Assembly: GCA_003457145.1 (NCBI GenBank)
Contig: DMSR01000320.1
Coordinates: 1 to 8,491 of the forward strand
From: Bacillus sp. (in: firmicutes)
Lineage (GTDB): Bacteria > Bacillota > Bacilli > Bacillales > Cytobacillaceae
DNA length: 8,491 bases
Direction of reading: 5' to 3'
Part shown: one piece after another, positions 1 to 6,336 of the stretch
Numbering within the stretch: position 1 is the first letter of the stretch
Layout of the letters: each line of letters begins with the position of its first letter
The notes under the pieces: model-generated
The model's input: only the letters and a program-made list of their open reading frames with translations
The model's database searches: none
Told to the model about the DNA's origin: nothing
Made by a program: the position numbers and the translations under genes

Positions 1-404
1 GGGCTGATAATGTATAATCCGCGTAGAGCAACGCCTTCTTCTTCAATTAATACGCCATACTCACGTGAAACTACATGGTTAGTGTCTGCTGCTAATGGAT
101 ACTTAAGATCGCCAAGTCCATTCTCCTTGCGGTCCGTTTTGATCCAGGCAAGGTGTGTATGAATCGTGTCAGTTGAAACACCGATTACTTCAGCATCTAA
201 GTCTTCGAACTCATCGTAACGATCAGACATTGCTGTAATTTCAGTTGGGCACACAAATGTGAAATCCATTGGATAGAAGAAGAGAACTGTCCACTTGTCG
301 TTTTTCATGTTTTCTTCAAGGCTTACTTTTCCGAATTCCTTATTTGCTAATACTGCGTCCATTTCAAAGCGTGGTGCTTGCTTACCTACCATACGTTCTG
401 GCAT
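1..404 (-). CDS. ykuU: 2-Cys peroxiredoxin (YkuU/AhpC-type), C-terminus cut by window edge
   Basis: The gene runs off the left edge; 134 full codons are visible, beginning MPERMVGKQAPRFEMD. The peroxidatic motif FTFVCPTE places the catalytic cysteine at residue 52 with Thr49 next to it, followed by GVSTDT and HLAWI, and by ALRG near the cut, where typical 2-Cys peroxiredoxins carry the conserved arginine. The resolving cysteine would lie beyond the edge and cannot be confirmed. Proteins of this family reduce H2O2 and organic peroxides in the cytosol using thiol donors. The sequence closely matches B. subtilis YkuU as remembered. The ATG at 402-404 has GGAGGG 7 nt upstream, and a sigma-A promoter lies at 474-502. 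In B. subtilis this gene also lies downstream of dapH-dapL, which supports orthology. Confidence 0.93.
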   Translation of the reverse strand, partial: MPERMVGKQAPRFEMDAVLANKEFGKVSLEENMKNDKWTVLFFYPMDFTFVCPTEITAMSDRYDEFEDLDAEVIGVSTDTIHTHLAWIKTDRKENGLGDLKYPLAADTNHVVSREYGVLIEEEGVALRGLYIIS

Positions 405-435
405 GTAAAATCCCTCCATTACTATAAATTATTTT

Positions 436-456
436 AAGACACCTTTAACGTGTCTT
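436..456 (-). promoter_or_regulatory. 5' leader hairpin of the peroxiredoxin gene
   Basis: AAGACAC (450-456 on the minus strand) pairs perfectly with GTGTCTT (436-442) across a 7-nt loop. It lies inside the inferred 60-nt untranslated leader, between the predicted transcription start near 467 and the ribosome binding site near 412-417. No U-tract follows, so it is more likely an mRNA-stabilising stem than a terminator. This function is an inference. Confidence 0.45.
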
Positions 457-473
457 TTAAAACCTATGTTCCA

Positions 474-502
474 AATATAGCAGAACAATTATTTGGAGTC
501 AA
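474..502 (-). promoter_or_regulatory. Sigma-A promoter of the peroxiredoxin gene
   Basis: On the minus strand, a -35 box TTGACT (497-502) and a -10 box TATATT (474-479) are separated by exactly 17 nt. Each differs from consensus by one or two bases. The predicted start near position 467 gives a leader of about 60 nt to the ATG at 404. This indicates that ykuU is transcribed independently of dapH-dapL. Confidence 0.75.
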
Positions 503-846
503 TCTTAAATTATAATTAATTTAAACTAGTATTGATTATAATATTTGAAATTGCTGACTCCACTTAACTGTTTTGCCCCAAATGACATAGAAATAAACTG
601 TGAAACTCTATATGCAGCTTATTGGAAAAAATACCTTATTCCGAATATTAGTTTATCATGTTTTCTTTTTAGGACAAAATGATAAGCCCTTTATGCGAAT
701 AGTAAGTGGCTATTCATCCATTTCTTTTTTAAAGGATAATGTTACAATTAACCAGCATCAATCATGACAAATTCAGCCTTATAAACAGGAGGAATAAGCA
801 CACCTTTTTACAAAAGTGCTGCACCTCCTTCACTAGGTTTTTTCAT

Positions 847-1971
847 TTACCTGCTTTTATATTCGATATACTCACTCAAAAAACCAATCGCTTTTGAAAT
901 TGCCTTTTCATCTGGATTCAATTTAGCATGATGAAGACCATAACCGGAATCCACGCCAAGCCAGAACATGAACCCTGGAATATCCTTGAGCATATACCCA
1001 TAGTCCTCGCCGGTCATTGCTTCCCGGCATTCAATCACATTTACACTCTCATTAGAGGAAGCAAAATTGATAAACTCACGAGTAAGCTTCTCATGATTAT
1101 AAACTTGGTGGTACATGGCTCCATAGTCGATCTCCGTTTCGCATTGATACCCTACTTGAATGCCTTTTACCAATGCCTCGATTCTTTCTTTCACCTTGTT
1201 CATCGATTCAACAGAAAGGGTTCGAATCGTCCCCTCAATTCTTGCTGTCTCGGCGATGATATTTTGTACTGTTCCTGATGAGATTTTCCCAACCGTGACA
1301 ACCGCACTATCAAGAGGGTCAATATTCCTTGAAACAATGGACTGAAGCTGTGTAACAAGCGCGCAGGCAGCAACAATCATATCATTTGTATTATGAGGGT
1401 ATGCTGCATGTCCCCCTTTTCCTTTAAGGTCAATGAATAGCTCTGAAGTGTTGGCAAATAGCAATCCTTCCCTTGTCGCAATGGTTCCAACTGGATACTC
1501 CGGTGCAATATGGAGTGCAACGATCATGTCTGGCTTCCATTCTTTCATTATGTCAGTCTGCAGCATTGGTTCTGCCCCGCCGGGACCTTCCTCTGCCGGC
1601 TGGAAAAGAAACAATAAATTGTCCTTTATCGGATTGTTGACAAAATAGGTGATTAAGCCTAAAGCAATACTCATATGGAAATCATGTCCACATGCGTGCA
1701 TATTGCCCTCGTGAATTGATTTAAACTGAAGACCTGTTTCTTCAGTGATTGGAAGTCCATCAATATCAGCGCGGTATCCAATTGTTTTTTGGGGATCATT
1801 TCCCTTTATCTTTACAAAAGCACCTGTTTTCCATGTTTTAATTTCCATACGTCCTTCAGGAAGCTGATGTAAATATTCAAGAAGGTAGGCTTGAGTTTTA
1901 AACTCTCTGAAACCAAGCTCAGGTATCTTGTGAAGATCTCTTCTTATTTTTATAAAAGTTTCATGTTCCAA
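847..1971 (-). CDS. dapL: N-acetyldiaminopimelate deacetylase
   Basis: This cytosolic M20-family metallo-amidohydrolase removes the acetyl group from N-acetyl-LL-diaminopimelate in the acetylated branch of lysine/DAP synthesis. From the TTG start the protein is 374 aa, the remembered length of B. subtilis DapL (YkuR). Visible landmarks are YRADIDG (catalytic Asp at about 69), MHACGHD (metal ligands Cys94 and His96), PAEEGPGG (Glu127/128), ALHIAP (His154), the [10 protein letters not shown] segment at 184-193 that belongs to the family's inserted dimerisation domain, and [11 protein letters not shown] near the end. The TTG at 1969-1971 was chosen because AAAAGGGGG lies 7 nt upstream and the alignment to relatives starts there. 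A GTG at 2023-2025 would add 18 residues but lies within a strong hairpin and lacks a ribosome binding site. The gene follows dapH by 56 nt, with that hairpin in between. Confidence 0.93.
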   Translation of the reverse strand: MEHETFIKIRRDLHKIPELGFREFKTQAYLLEYLHQLPEGRMEIKTWKTGAFVKIKGNDPQKTIGYRADIDGLPITEETGLQFKSIHEGNMHACGHDFHMSIALGLITYFVNNPIKDNLLFLFQPAEEGPGGAEPMLQTDIMKEWKPDMIVALHIAPEYPVGTIATREGLLFANTSELFIDLKGKGGHAAYPHNTNDMIVAACALVTQLQSIVSRNIDPLDSAVVTVGKISSGTVQNIIAETARIEGTIRTLSVESMNKVKERIEALVKGIQVGYQCETEIDYGAMYHQVYNHEKLTREFINFASSNESVNVIECREAMTGEDYGYMLKDIPGFMFWLGVDSGYGLHHAKLNPDEKAISKAIGFLSEYIEYKSR

Positions 1972-1978
1972 AATATTT

Positions 1979-1987
1979 CCCCCTTTT
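1979..1987 (-). promoter_or_regulatory. Ribosome binding site deciding the TTG start of dapL
   Basis: AAAAGGGGG on the minus strand ends 7 nt before the TTG at 1969-1971. It begins 5 nt after the intercistronic hairpin stem, so folding of the hairpin and ribosome access could influence each other. Confidence 0.75.
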
Positions 1988-2021
1988 AAAAAGAAAGCGC
2001 GGATGAAATATCCACGCTTTC
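1988..2021 (-). terminator. Terminator-like hairpin between dapH and dapL
   Basis: In the minus-strand RNA, positions 2010-2021 (GAAAGCGTGGAT) pair with 1993-2004 (ATCCGCGCTTTC) over 12 bp with one G-U wobble and a 5-nt loop, followed by five U residues (1988-1992). On the plus strand the same position would be a C-A mismatch, so the structure suits the dap transcript. It begins 6 nt after the dapH stop codon. A partial terminator or processing/stability element that sets the dapH:dapL ratio is the likely role (inference). Confidence 0.65.
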
Positions 2022-2027
2022 TCACAA

Positions 2028-2738
2028 TTATAGCTGGCGAAGCTCTTGTTTGATTTCAGTTTTTGATTTTGTCTTTTCGTCGATTTCCTTTATTACACGT
2101 GCAGGTGTTCCAGCAACAACAGTATACGGAGGAACATCCTCTATAACGATCGCTCCAGCAGCTACAACTGCTCCTTTGCCTACTGTAACTCCTTCAAGAA
2201 CGACCGCGTTTGCACCGATTACTACATCGTCTTCAACAATAACTGGTTTAGCTGAAGGCGGTTCAATAACGCCGGCAAGTACGGAGCCTGCACCGATATG
2301 GCAGTTCTTTCCGACAGTTGCGCGTCCGCCAAGAACAACATTCATGTCAATCATAGTGCCTTCACCAACGACTGCACCGATATTAATGGAAGCTCCCATC
2401 ATGATGACAGCATTGTCACCGATTTCGACCTGGTCCCTGATGATGGCGCCTGGCTCGATACGTGCTTTAATATTTTTCATGTCAAGCAATGGAATAGCTG
2501 AGTTGCGACGGTCATTTTCAACAACATAATCTTCGATTTGAGTCTGGTTTGCTTCAATTGCTGGATTGATTTCTGCCCACTCTCCAAAAACAACTCCAGT
2601 ATTACCGTTGATGAAGGATTTTGAATTCGCTCCAAAATCTATTCCTTCTAAATTTCCTTTCACATACACTTTTACGGGTGTAGCCTTCTTGCTGTTTTGT
2701 ATGAAAGAAATAATTTCATTTGCGTCCATCATTTTCAT
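2028..2738 (-). CDS. dapH: 2,3,4,5-tetrahydropyridine-2,6-dicarboxylate N-acetyltransferase
   Basis: This enzyme acetylates tetrahydrodipicolinate with acetyl-CoA, the committing step of the acetylated DAP pathway. The 236-aa protein begins [12 protein letters not shown], matching the length and start of B. subtilis DapH (YkuQ). An N-terminal alpha/beta domain (about 1-85, ending in [11 protein letters not shown]) is followed by a left-handed beta-helix of hexapeptide repeats (about 90-200: [55 protein letters not shown]) and the [10 protein letters not shown] motif near 207-216. The ATG at 2736-2738 is chosen because GGAGGT lies 9 nt upstream. A longer frame from 2801 would add 21 residues with no family match. 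It is first in the dapH-dapL pair and separated from ccpC by 149 nt. Confidence 0.95.
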   Translation of the reverse strand: MKMMDANEIISFIQNSKKATPVKVYVKGNLEGIDFGANSKSFINGNTGVVFGEWAEINPAIEANQTQIEDYVVENDRRNSAIPLLDMKNIKARIEPGAIIRDQVEIGDNAVIMMGASINIGAVVGEGTMIDMNVVLGGRATVGKNCHIGAGSVLAGVIEPPSAKPVIVEDDVVIGANAVVLEGVTVGKGAVVAAGAIVIEDVPPYTVVAGTPARVIKEIDEKTKSKTEIKQELRQL

Positions 2739-2747
2739 ATATGCTTT

Positions 2748-2753
2748 ACCTCC
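2748..2753 (-). promoter_or_regulatory. Ribosome binding site deciding the dapH start
   Basis: GGAGGT on the minus strand, 9 nt before ATG 2736-2738, supports the 236-aa protein over the longer frame that opens at 2801. Confidence 0.8.
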
Positions 2754-2778
2754 AAATATGTATTTTGCTTTGGCTCTC

Positions 2779-2827
2779 TTGGGGTAACACCTTTCACTCA
2801 AGCTTTACCCAATCGTCCTTAGAGACG
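2779..2827 (-). promoter_or_regulatory. Two inverted repeats in the dapH leader
   Basis: On the minus strand a small CGTC/GACG hairpin (2824-2827 with 2814-2817) is followed directly by TTGGGTAA (2805-2812), which pairs with TTACCCCAA (2779-2787) with one bulged C across a 17-nt loop. They lie between the ccpC stop and the dapH ribosome binding site. The sequence does not look like a lysine (L-box) riboswitch or a T-box. It could be a leader element or chance, and no clear -35/-10 pair for dapH could be identified. Confidence 0.35.
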
Positions 2828-2857
2828 AAATCAGCCTATGCTAAAAATTACTTTAAC

Positions 2858-2886
2858 AAACAAAAGTTTTGAAAACAAGCAAAACT
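2858..2886 (-). terminator. Weak terminator-like hairpin after ccpC
   Basis: Minus strand: AGTTTTG (2880-2886) and CAAAACT (2865-2871) form a 7-bp stem with an 8-nt loop, followed by a T-rich run (TTTGTTTG). It starts two bases after the ccpC stop codon. The stem is A/T-rich and therefore weak, so read-through into dapH is possible. Confidence 0.45.
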
Positions 2887-2887
2887 A

Positions 2888-3778
2888 TTATGCATTTACT
2901 TTTGTCTCTATAATATGCTCTTTGACTATTTCGATAAAAGCCTGAACCTGCTTTAGCTGAAAGGCCGATTCATAGCCAAGCAGCCAGGTGTCACGCTTAA
3001 GCGGTTCATTATTTTCATCATGCAATGGTACTTTAAAAATATCCTTTTCAGCACCGTTCAATGTGATTGCCGGGAGAATGGCATAGCCGATGCCATTGAA
3101 AGTCATTTGTTTACAGGTTTCAATCTGGTCGACAATAATGGTCCTGCGCGGCGCTGTCTGAAATTGCCTAAGCCACCAATCCTGAATCTCCTGATAATAA
3201 TTGGAATCGCTCTTAAATTGAATAAAAGGTCTGTCCGTCTCTAAAACCTGTTCAGGACTAGTGATTTCTGTATCAACCAAGTAAAGGCTGTCTTTAAAAA
3301 GGTGGATTTTCACACCTTTCCAATCAGGAGTACCCCTGATGATTCCAATATGAGCCTGATCCTCATACAGGGCTTTGGAAATCTCACTGCTCCAGCCAGT
3401 GACTAGGGATATTTTCGCCTGAGGGTAGCGGCTTACGTATTTCTTTAAAACCTGAGGAAGCCAGTTTTGCCCGACGATAGAGGCTACAGCAATTTTTAGA
3501 GTTCCATAAACCTCGGAGTTCAATGCATGTATAGACTCCCTCGCCTTTTCCTCCCGGACGATTGTTTCATTTACGAATTCAATAACAACTTCTCCCGCGG
3601 GTGTTAGAGTTAGTCCCTTTTGTGATCGAAGGAAGAGCTTAGTACCCCAGTCCTTCTCTATTGTCTGAAGTCTTTGGGATAGTGCGGGCTGAGATACAAA
3701 TAACCGTTCAGCGGCCTTTCTCATATTCATCTCCTGCGCAAGCACAGATAGAAGGTGAAACTCTGAAATGGATGACAT
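2888..3778 (-). CDS. ccpC: LysR-type regulator CcpC
   Basis: The 296-aa LysR-family protein has an N-terminal winged helix-turn-helix (about residues 16-60, containing MRKAAERLFVSQPALSQRLQTIE) and a C-terminal periplasmic-binding-like effector domain (about 90-290). It closely matches B. subtilis CcpC as remembered, including GTLKIAVASIVGQNWLP, KISLVTGWSSE, HIGIIRG, RPFIQFKSDS, VDQIETCKQM and RDTWLLGYE. In B. subtilis, CcpC represses citB (aconitase) and citZ (citrate synthase), and citrate relieves repression. The ATG at 3776-3778 has AGAGGT 6 nt upstream. A perfect ATAA-N7-TTAT box overlaps the predicted -10 region, which points to autoregulation. In B. subtilis ccpC also follows ykuL; here an MFS gene lies between them. 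Confidence 0.94.
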   Translation of the reverse strand: MSSISEFHLLSVLAQEMNMRKAAERLFVSQPALSQRLQTIEKDWGTKLFLRSQKGLTLTPAGEVVIEFVNETIVREEKARESIHALNSEVYGTLKIAVASIVGQNWLPQVLKKYVSRYPQAKISLVTGWSSEISKALYEDQAHIGIIRGTPDWKGVKIHLFKDSLYLVDTEITSPEQVLETDRPFIQFKSDSNYYQEIQDWWLRQFQTAPRRTIIVDQIETCKQMTFNGIGYAILPAITLNGAEKDIFKVPLHDENNEPLKRDTWLLGYESAFQLKQVQAFIEIVKEHIIETKVNA

Positions 3779-3792
3779 ATCATGACCTCTTG

Positions 3793-3807
3793 ATAAGATT
3801 TGCTTAT
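3793..3807 (-). promoter_or_regulatory. Predicted CcpC operator (ATAA-N7-TTAT)
   Basis: The sequence ATAAGCAAATCTTAT on the minus strand exactly fits the ATAA-N7-TTAT dyad described for CcpC at the B. subtilis citB and citZ promoters. It overlaps the predicted ccpC -10 box (3803-3808) and extends to just before the ribosome binding site at 3785-3790. A bound regulator there would block RNA polymerase, consistent with negative autoregulation (inference). Confidence 0.7.
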
Positions 3808-3830
3808 ATTATATATTAAAAAATTATCAA
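3803..3830 (-). promoter_or_regulatory. Predicted sigma-A promoter of ccpC
   Basis: Minus strand: TTGATA (3825-3830) and TATAAG (3803-3808) are separated by 16 nt, each one base off consensus. An alternative -10, a perfect TATAAT, lies a few bases upstream but has no good -35 partner. The predicted start near 3796 would leave a leader of fewer than 20 nt. Confidence 0.6.
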
Positions 3831-3851
3831 ATTCATTAATATACTATTTAT

Positions 3852-3911
3852 AGAACAGTGCTTATTTTCAGGAGTTTTATTGATTTTGCCCTAATTAATA
3901 AAGGCTGTTCT
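3852..3911. repeat. Imperfect inverted repeat between the MFS gene and ccpC
   Basis: Positions 3852-3866 and 3897-3911 are inverted repeats matching at 12 of 15 positions (AGAACAG and TTATT blocks around a 3-nt mismatch), separated by 30 nt. They lie downstream of the MFS stop and upstream of the ccpC promoter. No U-tract follows on the minus strand, so this is not a classical terminator. Confidence 0.4.
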
Positions 3912-3969
3912 CGCATGGATTACTGCTTTTTTTACCAAGTTCTTGACACTTCATTGACAAGCCTCTTGA

Positions 3970-5487
3970 TTAATCACCTGTTTTTTCATTCTTTGGCATT
4001 AACAGAATAAGCAGCAGACTAACAATTGCAAACCCTAAAACAACTATGTAAACGGTTTGCAGCGAATTCGTCAAAGCATCCTGAAGGATCGCCTTTACTT
4101 CAGAAGGCAATTTTAGTCGCTCCGTCTCATTAAGAAGTAAATTTGCGGCATCAATAGACAGATCCTGTCCTTGATTTGAGCCATTCTCCTTCATGTACTT
4201 TATAATACTGCTATTGAGGATTCCTCCAAGCAAAGCAGCACCAATTGTATTACCAAGGTTACGCATGAACATATTCGCGGCCGTAGCAATCCCCCTTTGC
4301 TGCCAGGAAACTGTACTTTGAATAGAAACAATGAACGCTGTGCTTGTAAATCCCATCCCCACGCCAACAAGGAAGGAACCGGCAGCAGCCCACAATGGTC
4401 CAGCTTCTGGAGTAAGCGTTACAAACATGATGCTTCCTAAGATTAGCGATACGCCTCCGATTACAGATGTAGTTCGATAACCAATCTTCAAGAGCAGACG
4501 TCCTGAAACTGTCGCAGCGATCGGCCAGCCTATTGACATAGCTGTCAGTGTAAACCCAGCGACAATCGGCGATCTTTCCATGACTCCCTGAACGAATGCT
4601 GGCAAGAAGCTCGAGATTCCAATAAGCATTAGGCCTGTTGTCATTGAAGTCATATTAGCAATGAAAATAGACCTTTCACTCCATATATTAAACGGCATCA
4701 TTGGTTCTGCTGCTCTTTTTTCCTGGAAGATGAATAAGATAAAAGCAAAAACACTGATGCTGATCAGCCCAATTGACTTGGTTGATGTCCATGGCCAATG
4801 TGCGCCGCCTTCAACCAGTACAATCATTAAAGCACTGATGGCAACGGTTAGAAGAATGGCACCCGGATAATCTATTTTGTGTTTCTTTTTCTCGACATTT
4901 TCATGAAGGAATAGCCACAAACCAGCTATCGCAAGGAATCCAAGCGGTACATTGATCCAGAAAACATACCTCCAGCTTACATACTCAACAAGAAGACCGC
5001 CCAGCGCAGGACCTGAAATAGCTGATATTCCCCAAACACTGGATAAATACCCTTGAATTTTTGCCCTTTCTTCCTTTGTATAAATATCACCGACGATCGT
5101 TGTTGCGATTGGCATTACCGCACCTGCACCGAATCCCTGAATAAACCTGAAGAAAATCAGCATTTCCATCGATTCTGCTATTCCACATAATACAGACCCT
5201 ATCAGAAAAATAATTATGCCAAAAGTCAAAATCGGTTTTCTTCCAAACAAATCAGACAATTTACCGTAGATTAGGACCGTAACTGCATTCATTAACAAAT
5301 AAGCAGAGAAAACCCAGCTATACAATGCAAATCCGCCTAAATCACCAACTATTGCTGGCATAGCAGTAGACACAATGGTTGCCTCGATCGCTCCCATGAA
5401 CATAGCAAGCATCACTGTTGCCAAGACCAAAGGGCGTTTTGTCTCCCGTTTATTTTCCTTTTGTCTAGGATTTTCTTCTTGTCCCAT
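3970..5487 (-). CDS. DHA2-family (14-TM) MFS multidrug efflux transporter
   Basis: The 505-aa inner-membrane protein has the features of the EmrB/QacA drug:proton antiporters. A charged cytosolic N-terminus (1-19) is followed by TM1 with the family's EATIVSTAMPAI segment (35-46, Glu where many members have Asp), motif A GKLSDLFGRKP (75-85), motif B RFIQGFGAG (114-122), the antiporter motif C GISAISGPALGG (153-164) and WRYVFWINVPLG (172-183). Length and hydrophobic pattern fit 14 helices. A long loop near 430-470 precedes the last helix, and the tail is short and charged. The ATG at 5485-5487 has AGAGGT 6 nt upstream. It is similar in kind to B. subtilis Bmr3/YusP-type pumps, but the substrate cannot be read from sequence. 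It lies between darB and ccpC, which are adjacent in B. subtilis, and follows the darB terminator, so it probably has its own promoter. Confidence 0.9.
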   Translation of the reverse strand: MGQEENPRQKENKRETKRPLVLATVMLAMFMGAIEATIVSTAMPAIVGDLGGFALYSWVFSAYLLMNAVTVLIYGKLSDLFGRKPILTFGIIIFLIGSVLCGIAESMEMLIFFRFIQGFGAGAVMPIATTIVGDIYTKEERAKIQGYLSSVWGISAISGPALGGLLVEYVSWRYVFWINVPLGFLAIAGLWLFLHENVEKKKHKIDYPGAILLTVAISALMIVLVEGGAHWPWTSTKSIGLISISVFAFILFIFQEKRAAEPMMPFNIWSERSIFIANMTSMTTGLMLIGISSFLPAFVQGVMERSPIVAGFTLTAMSIGWPIAATVSGRLLLKIGYRTTSVIGGVSLILGSIMFVTLTPEAGPLWAAAGSFLVGVGMGFTSTAFIVSIQSTVSWQQRGIATAANMFMRNLGNTIGAALLGGILNSSIIKYMKENGSNQGQDLSIDAANLLLNETERLKLPSEVKAILQDALTNSLQTVYIVVLGFAIVSLLLILLMPKNEKTGD

Positions 5488-5504
5488 ATGTTCACCTCTG
5501 AATA

Positions 5505-5533
5505 TATATAAGAAATAGCACCTTCAAGAACAA
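5505..5533 (-). promoter_or_regulatory. Possible promoter of the MFS gene
   Basis: Minus strand: TTGTTC (5528-5533), a 17-nt spacer and TATATA (5505-5510). The spacing is ideal but the boxes match consensus only partly. Its position between the darB terminator and the MFS ribosome binding site is the main support. Confidence 0.3.
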
Positions 5534-5537
5534 GGCT

Positions 5538-5568
5538 GCAAAAATATAGCCCCCGGGTAACGGGAGCT
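5538..5568 (-). terminator. Rho-independent terminator of darB
   Basis: Minus-strand RNA: AGCTCCCG (5561-5568) pairs with CGGGGGCT (5548-5555) over 8 bp with one U-G wobble and a 5-nt loop, followed by ATATTTTT. It lies 7 nt past the darB stop. On the plus strand the wobble would be a mismatch, so it acts for darB and separates it from the MFS gene. Confidence 0.82.
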
Positions 5569-5575
5569 GTTTATT

Positions 5576-6022
5576 TTAGTTTTTATTCTGTTTTCTTACT
5601 TGCTTTGATAACTGAAGCAAAACTGTACGTCTCGTCAAGATTCCTTCAAAAATACCCGATTCATCTTCAATGCAAAGAAAAGGATGATCAATAAGAAGGT
5701 CTAAGGAGGACTGTAATGTCGAGTTGATGCTAACTCTTGGTATTTTCCTATTCATGGCTTCTTCTACCCGTTTTTTTTCAAGCTGTTCAAATTCAATCCT
5801 CTCAAGACCAAGAATTGAATCCATGATTATTGGTGTGCTGATTAGGCCAAGAAGGCGATAGTGGGGGTCCAAAACCGGAATTGCGGTATAACCACTCTTA
5901 GTTAAAACCAGGAGTGCATGCTCCATGCTGTTGCCAATCTGTACATGGGCAACACGTTCAGATGGAATCATTAAATCTTTAATGGTAATTTCCAAAAATT
6001 CTCCGCTGTGAAGACTAATCAT
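5576..6022 (-). CDS. darB: CBS-domain c-di-AMP-binding protein DarB (CbpB/YkuL)
   Basis: The 148-aa cytosolic protein consists of two CBS domains (about 10-68 and 80-140). Landmarks shared with B. subtilis YkuL/DarB as remembered are VAHVQIGNSMEHALLVLTKSGYTAIPVLDPHYRL, LGLERIEFE and FEGILTRR. In B. subtilis the apo-form binds and stimulates the (p)ppGpp synthetase Rel and also pyruvate carboxylase, and c-di-AMP releases it. The ATG at 6020-6022 has AGGGAG 8 nt upstream. An extended -10 promoter lies at 6059-6067 and a terminator at 5538-5568, so it appears monocistronic here. In B. subtilis, ykuK and abbA lie between ykuJ and this gene; here a non-coding block does. Confidence 0.92.
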   Translation of the reverse strand: MISLHSGEFLEITIKDLMIPSERVAHVQIGNSMEHALLVLTKSGYTAIPVLDPHYRLLGLISTPIIMDSILGLERIEFEQLEKKRVEEAMNRKIPRVSINSTLQSSLDLLIDHPFLCIEDESGIFEGILTRRTVLLQLSKQVRKQNKN

Positions 6023-6039
6023 TGCGAAAACTCCCTAAA

Positions 6040-6067
6040 GTGGATTTCTTTCCACCCCATTCTACCA
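6040..6067 (-). promoter_or_regulatory. Extended -10 promoter of darB and start-site hairpin
   Basis: Minus strand: TGGTAGAAT (6059-6067) is a TG-N-TAGAAT extended -10 element; no good -35 box lies 16-18 nt upstream. The predicted start is near 6052. A GTGGA/TCCAC hairpin (6051-6055 with 6040-6044) would lie near the 5' end of the mRNA, just ahead of the ribosome binding site. Confidence 0.5.
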
Positions 6068-6120
6068 TAATTCATTTGTTGGTGCTCTGAATTAGTTTCG
6101 AAGAAAGGAATCAAATAAAA

Positions 6121-6311
6121 CGTTTACCCGTCCTTAAAAAAGGATTTCAAGACAGGTATAAGGCGGACAGCCAGTGGCAGTTCTTTCCTCAAAAGGGCTT
6201 CTCCCGTACAACTTCCTTTTTGCGGAGAGCCATTTGGGCATAACGTTAACAGGGGATGGTGTAACAATGCTTCCAACTTAAATTGGGCAGAGACTGACGG
6301 CAATGCACACT
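6121..6311 (-). repeat. Anonymous 190-bp block of raised GC, possible dispersed repeat
   Basis: This block is about 47% GC (85 of 180 bases in 6121-6300), while lines on either side are about 22-28%. It holds a frame on the minus strand (TTG 6316-6318 to TAA 6124-6126, 64 codons), but the TTG lies within an A/T hairpin with no ribosome binding site. The translated text, including KGSCTGEALLRKELPLAVRL, looks to me like short hypothetical proteins annotated repeatedly in Bacillaceae genomes, which would suggest a dispersed repeat; I could not check this. Internal pairing includes GGCT-T-CTCC with GGAGAGCC (6196-6204, 6224-6231) and TCCTT/AAGGA (6131-6144). It stands where ykuK and abbA lie in B. 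subtilis. Confidence 0.4.
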
Positions 6312-6312
6312 G

Positions 6313-6336
6313 AAACAAAAATCATCATTTTTGTTT
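6313..6336. repeat. A/T stem-loop next to the ykuJ terminator
   Basis: AAACAAAAA (6313-6321) and TTTTTGTTT (6328-6336) form a perfect 9-bp stem with a 6-nt loop. It follows the ykuJ terminator on the minus strand and abuts the GC-richer block, so it marks that block's boundary. It could act as a weak second terminator. Confidence 0.5.

Larger units (their letters stand above)
405..846. other. 442-bp AT-rich gap between ykuU and dapL, no gene seen
   Basis: No reading frame with a plausible start, ribosome binding site and coding character is visible on either strand. The left 100 bp hold the ykuU promoter and leader. Further right are two inverted repeats, TTATCAT/ATGATAA (653-659, 679-685) and GAATAG/CTATTC (697-702, 710-715). 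A loose AGCAC/GTGCT stem around an A/T-rich core lies near 798-822, where a dapL terminator would be expected, but it is weak and I do not call it. In B. subtilis, ykuS and ykuT occupy this gap; no remnant is recognisable here. Confidence 0.6.

Noticed and set aside
650..716. Two hairpins in the ykuU-dapL gap as a small RNA or terminator
   Set aside because: The stems are short (6-7 bp) and A/T-rich. No promoter, clear U-tract or known RNA motif goes with them.
1972..2025. GTG start at 2023-2025 giving dapL 18 extra residues
   Set aside because: The extension is encoded by the intercistronic hairpin and the ribosome binding site itself. The TTG start gives the family length of 374 aa.
2050..2529. 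159-codon open frame on the plus strand opposite dapH
   Set aside because: It is low-complexity Thr/Ala/Pro/Ser-rich text caused by the periodic hexapeptide-repeat codons of dapH on the other strand, with no ribosome binding site.
2739..2801. N-terminal extension of dapH by 21 residues
   Set aside because: No ribosome binding site precedes it, it overlaps the leader inverted repeats, and the family begins at MKMMDAN, which has GGAGGT 9 nt upstream.
3850..3872. Second CcpC-like box on the minus strand near ATAAGCACTG
   Set aside because: The partner half at the right spacing reads TCTA, not TTAT, so the dyad is broken.
6124..6318. 64-codon frame on the minus strand between ykuJ and darB as a protein gene
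   Set aside because: It starts at TTG inside a 9-bp A/T hairpin with no ribosome binding site and follows a strong terminator. I treat the region as a possible repeat instead.
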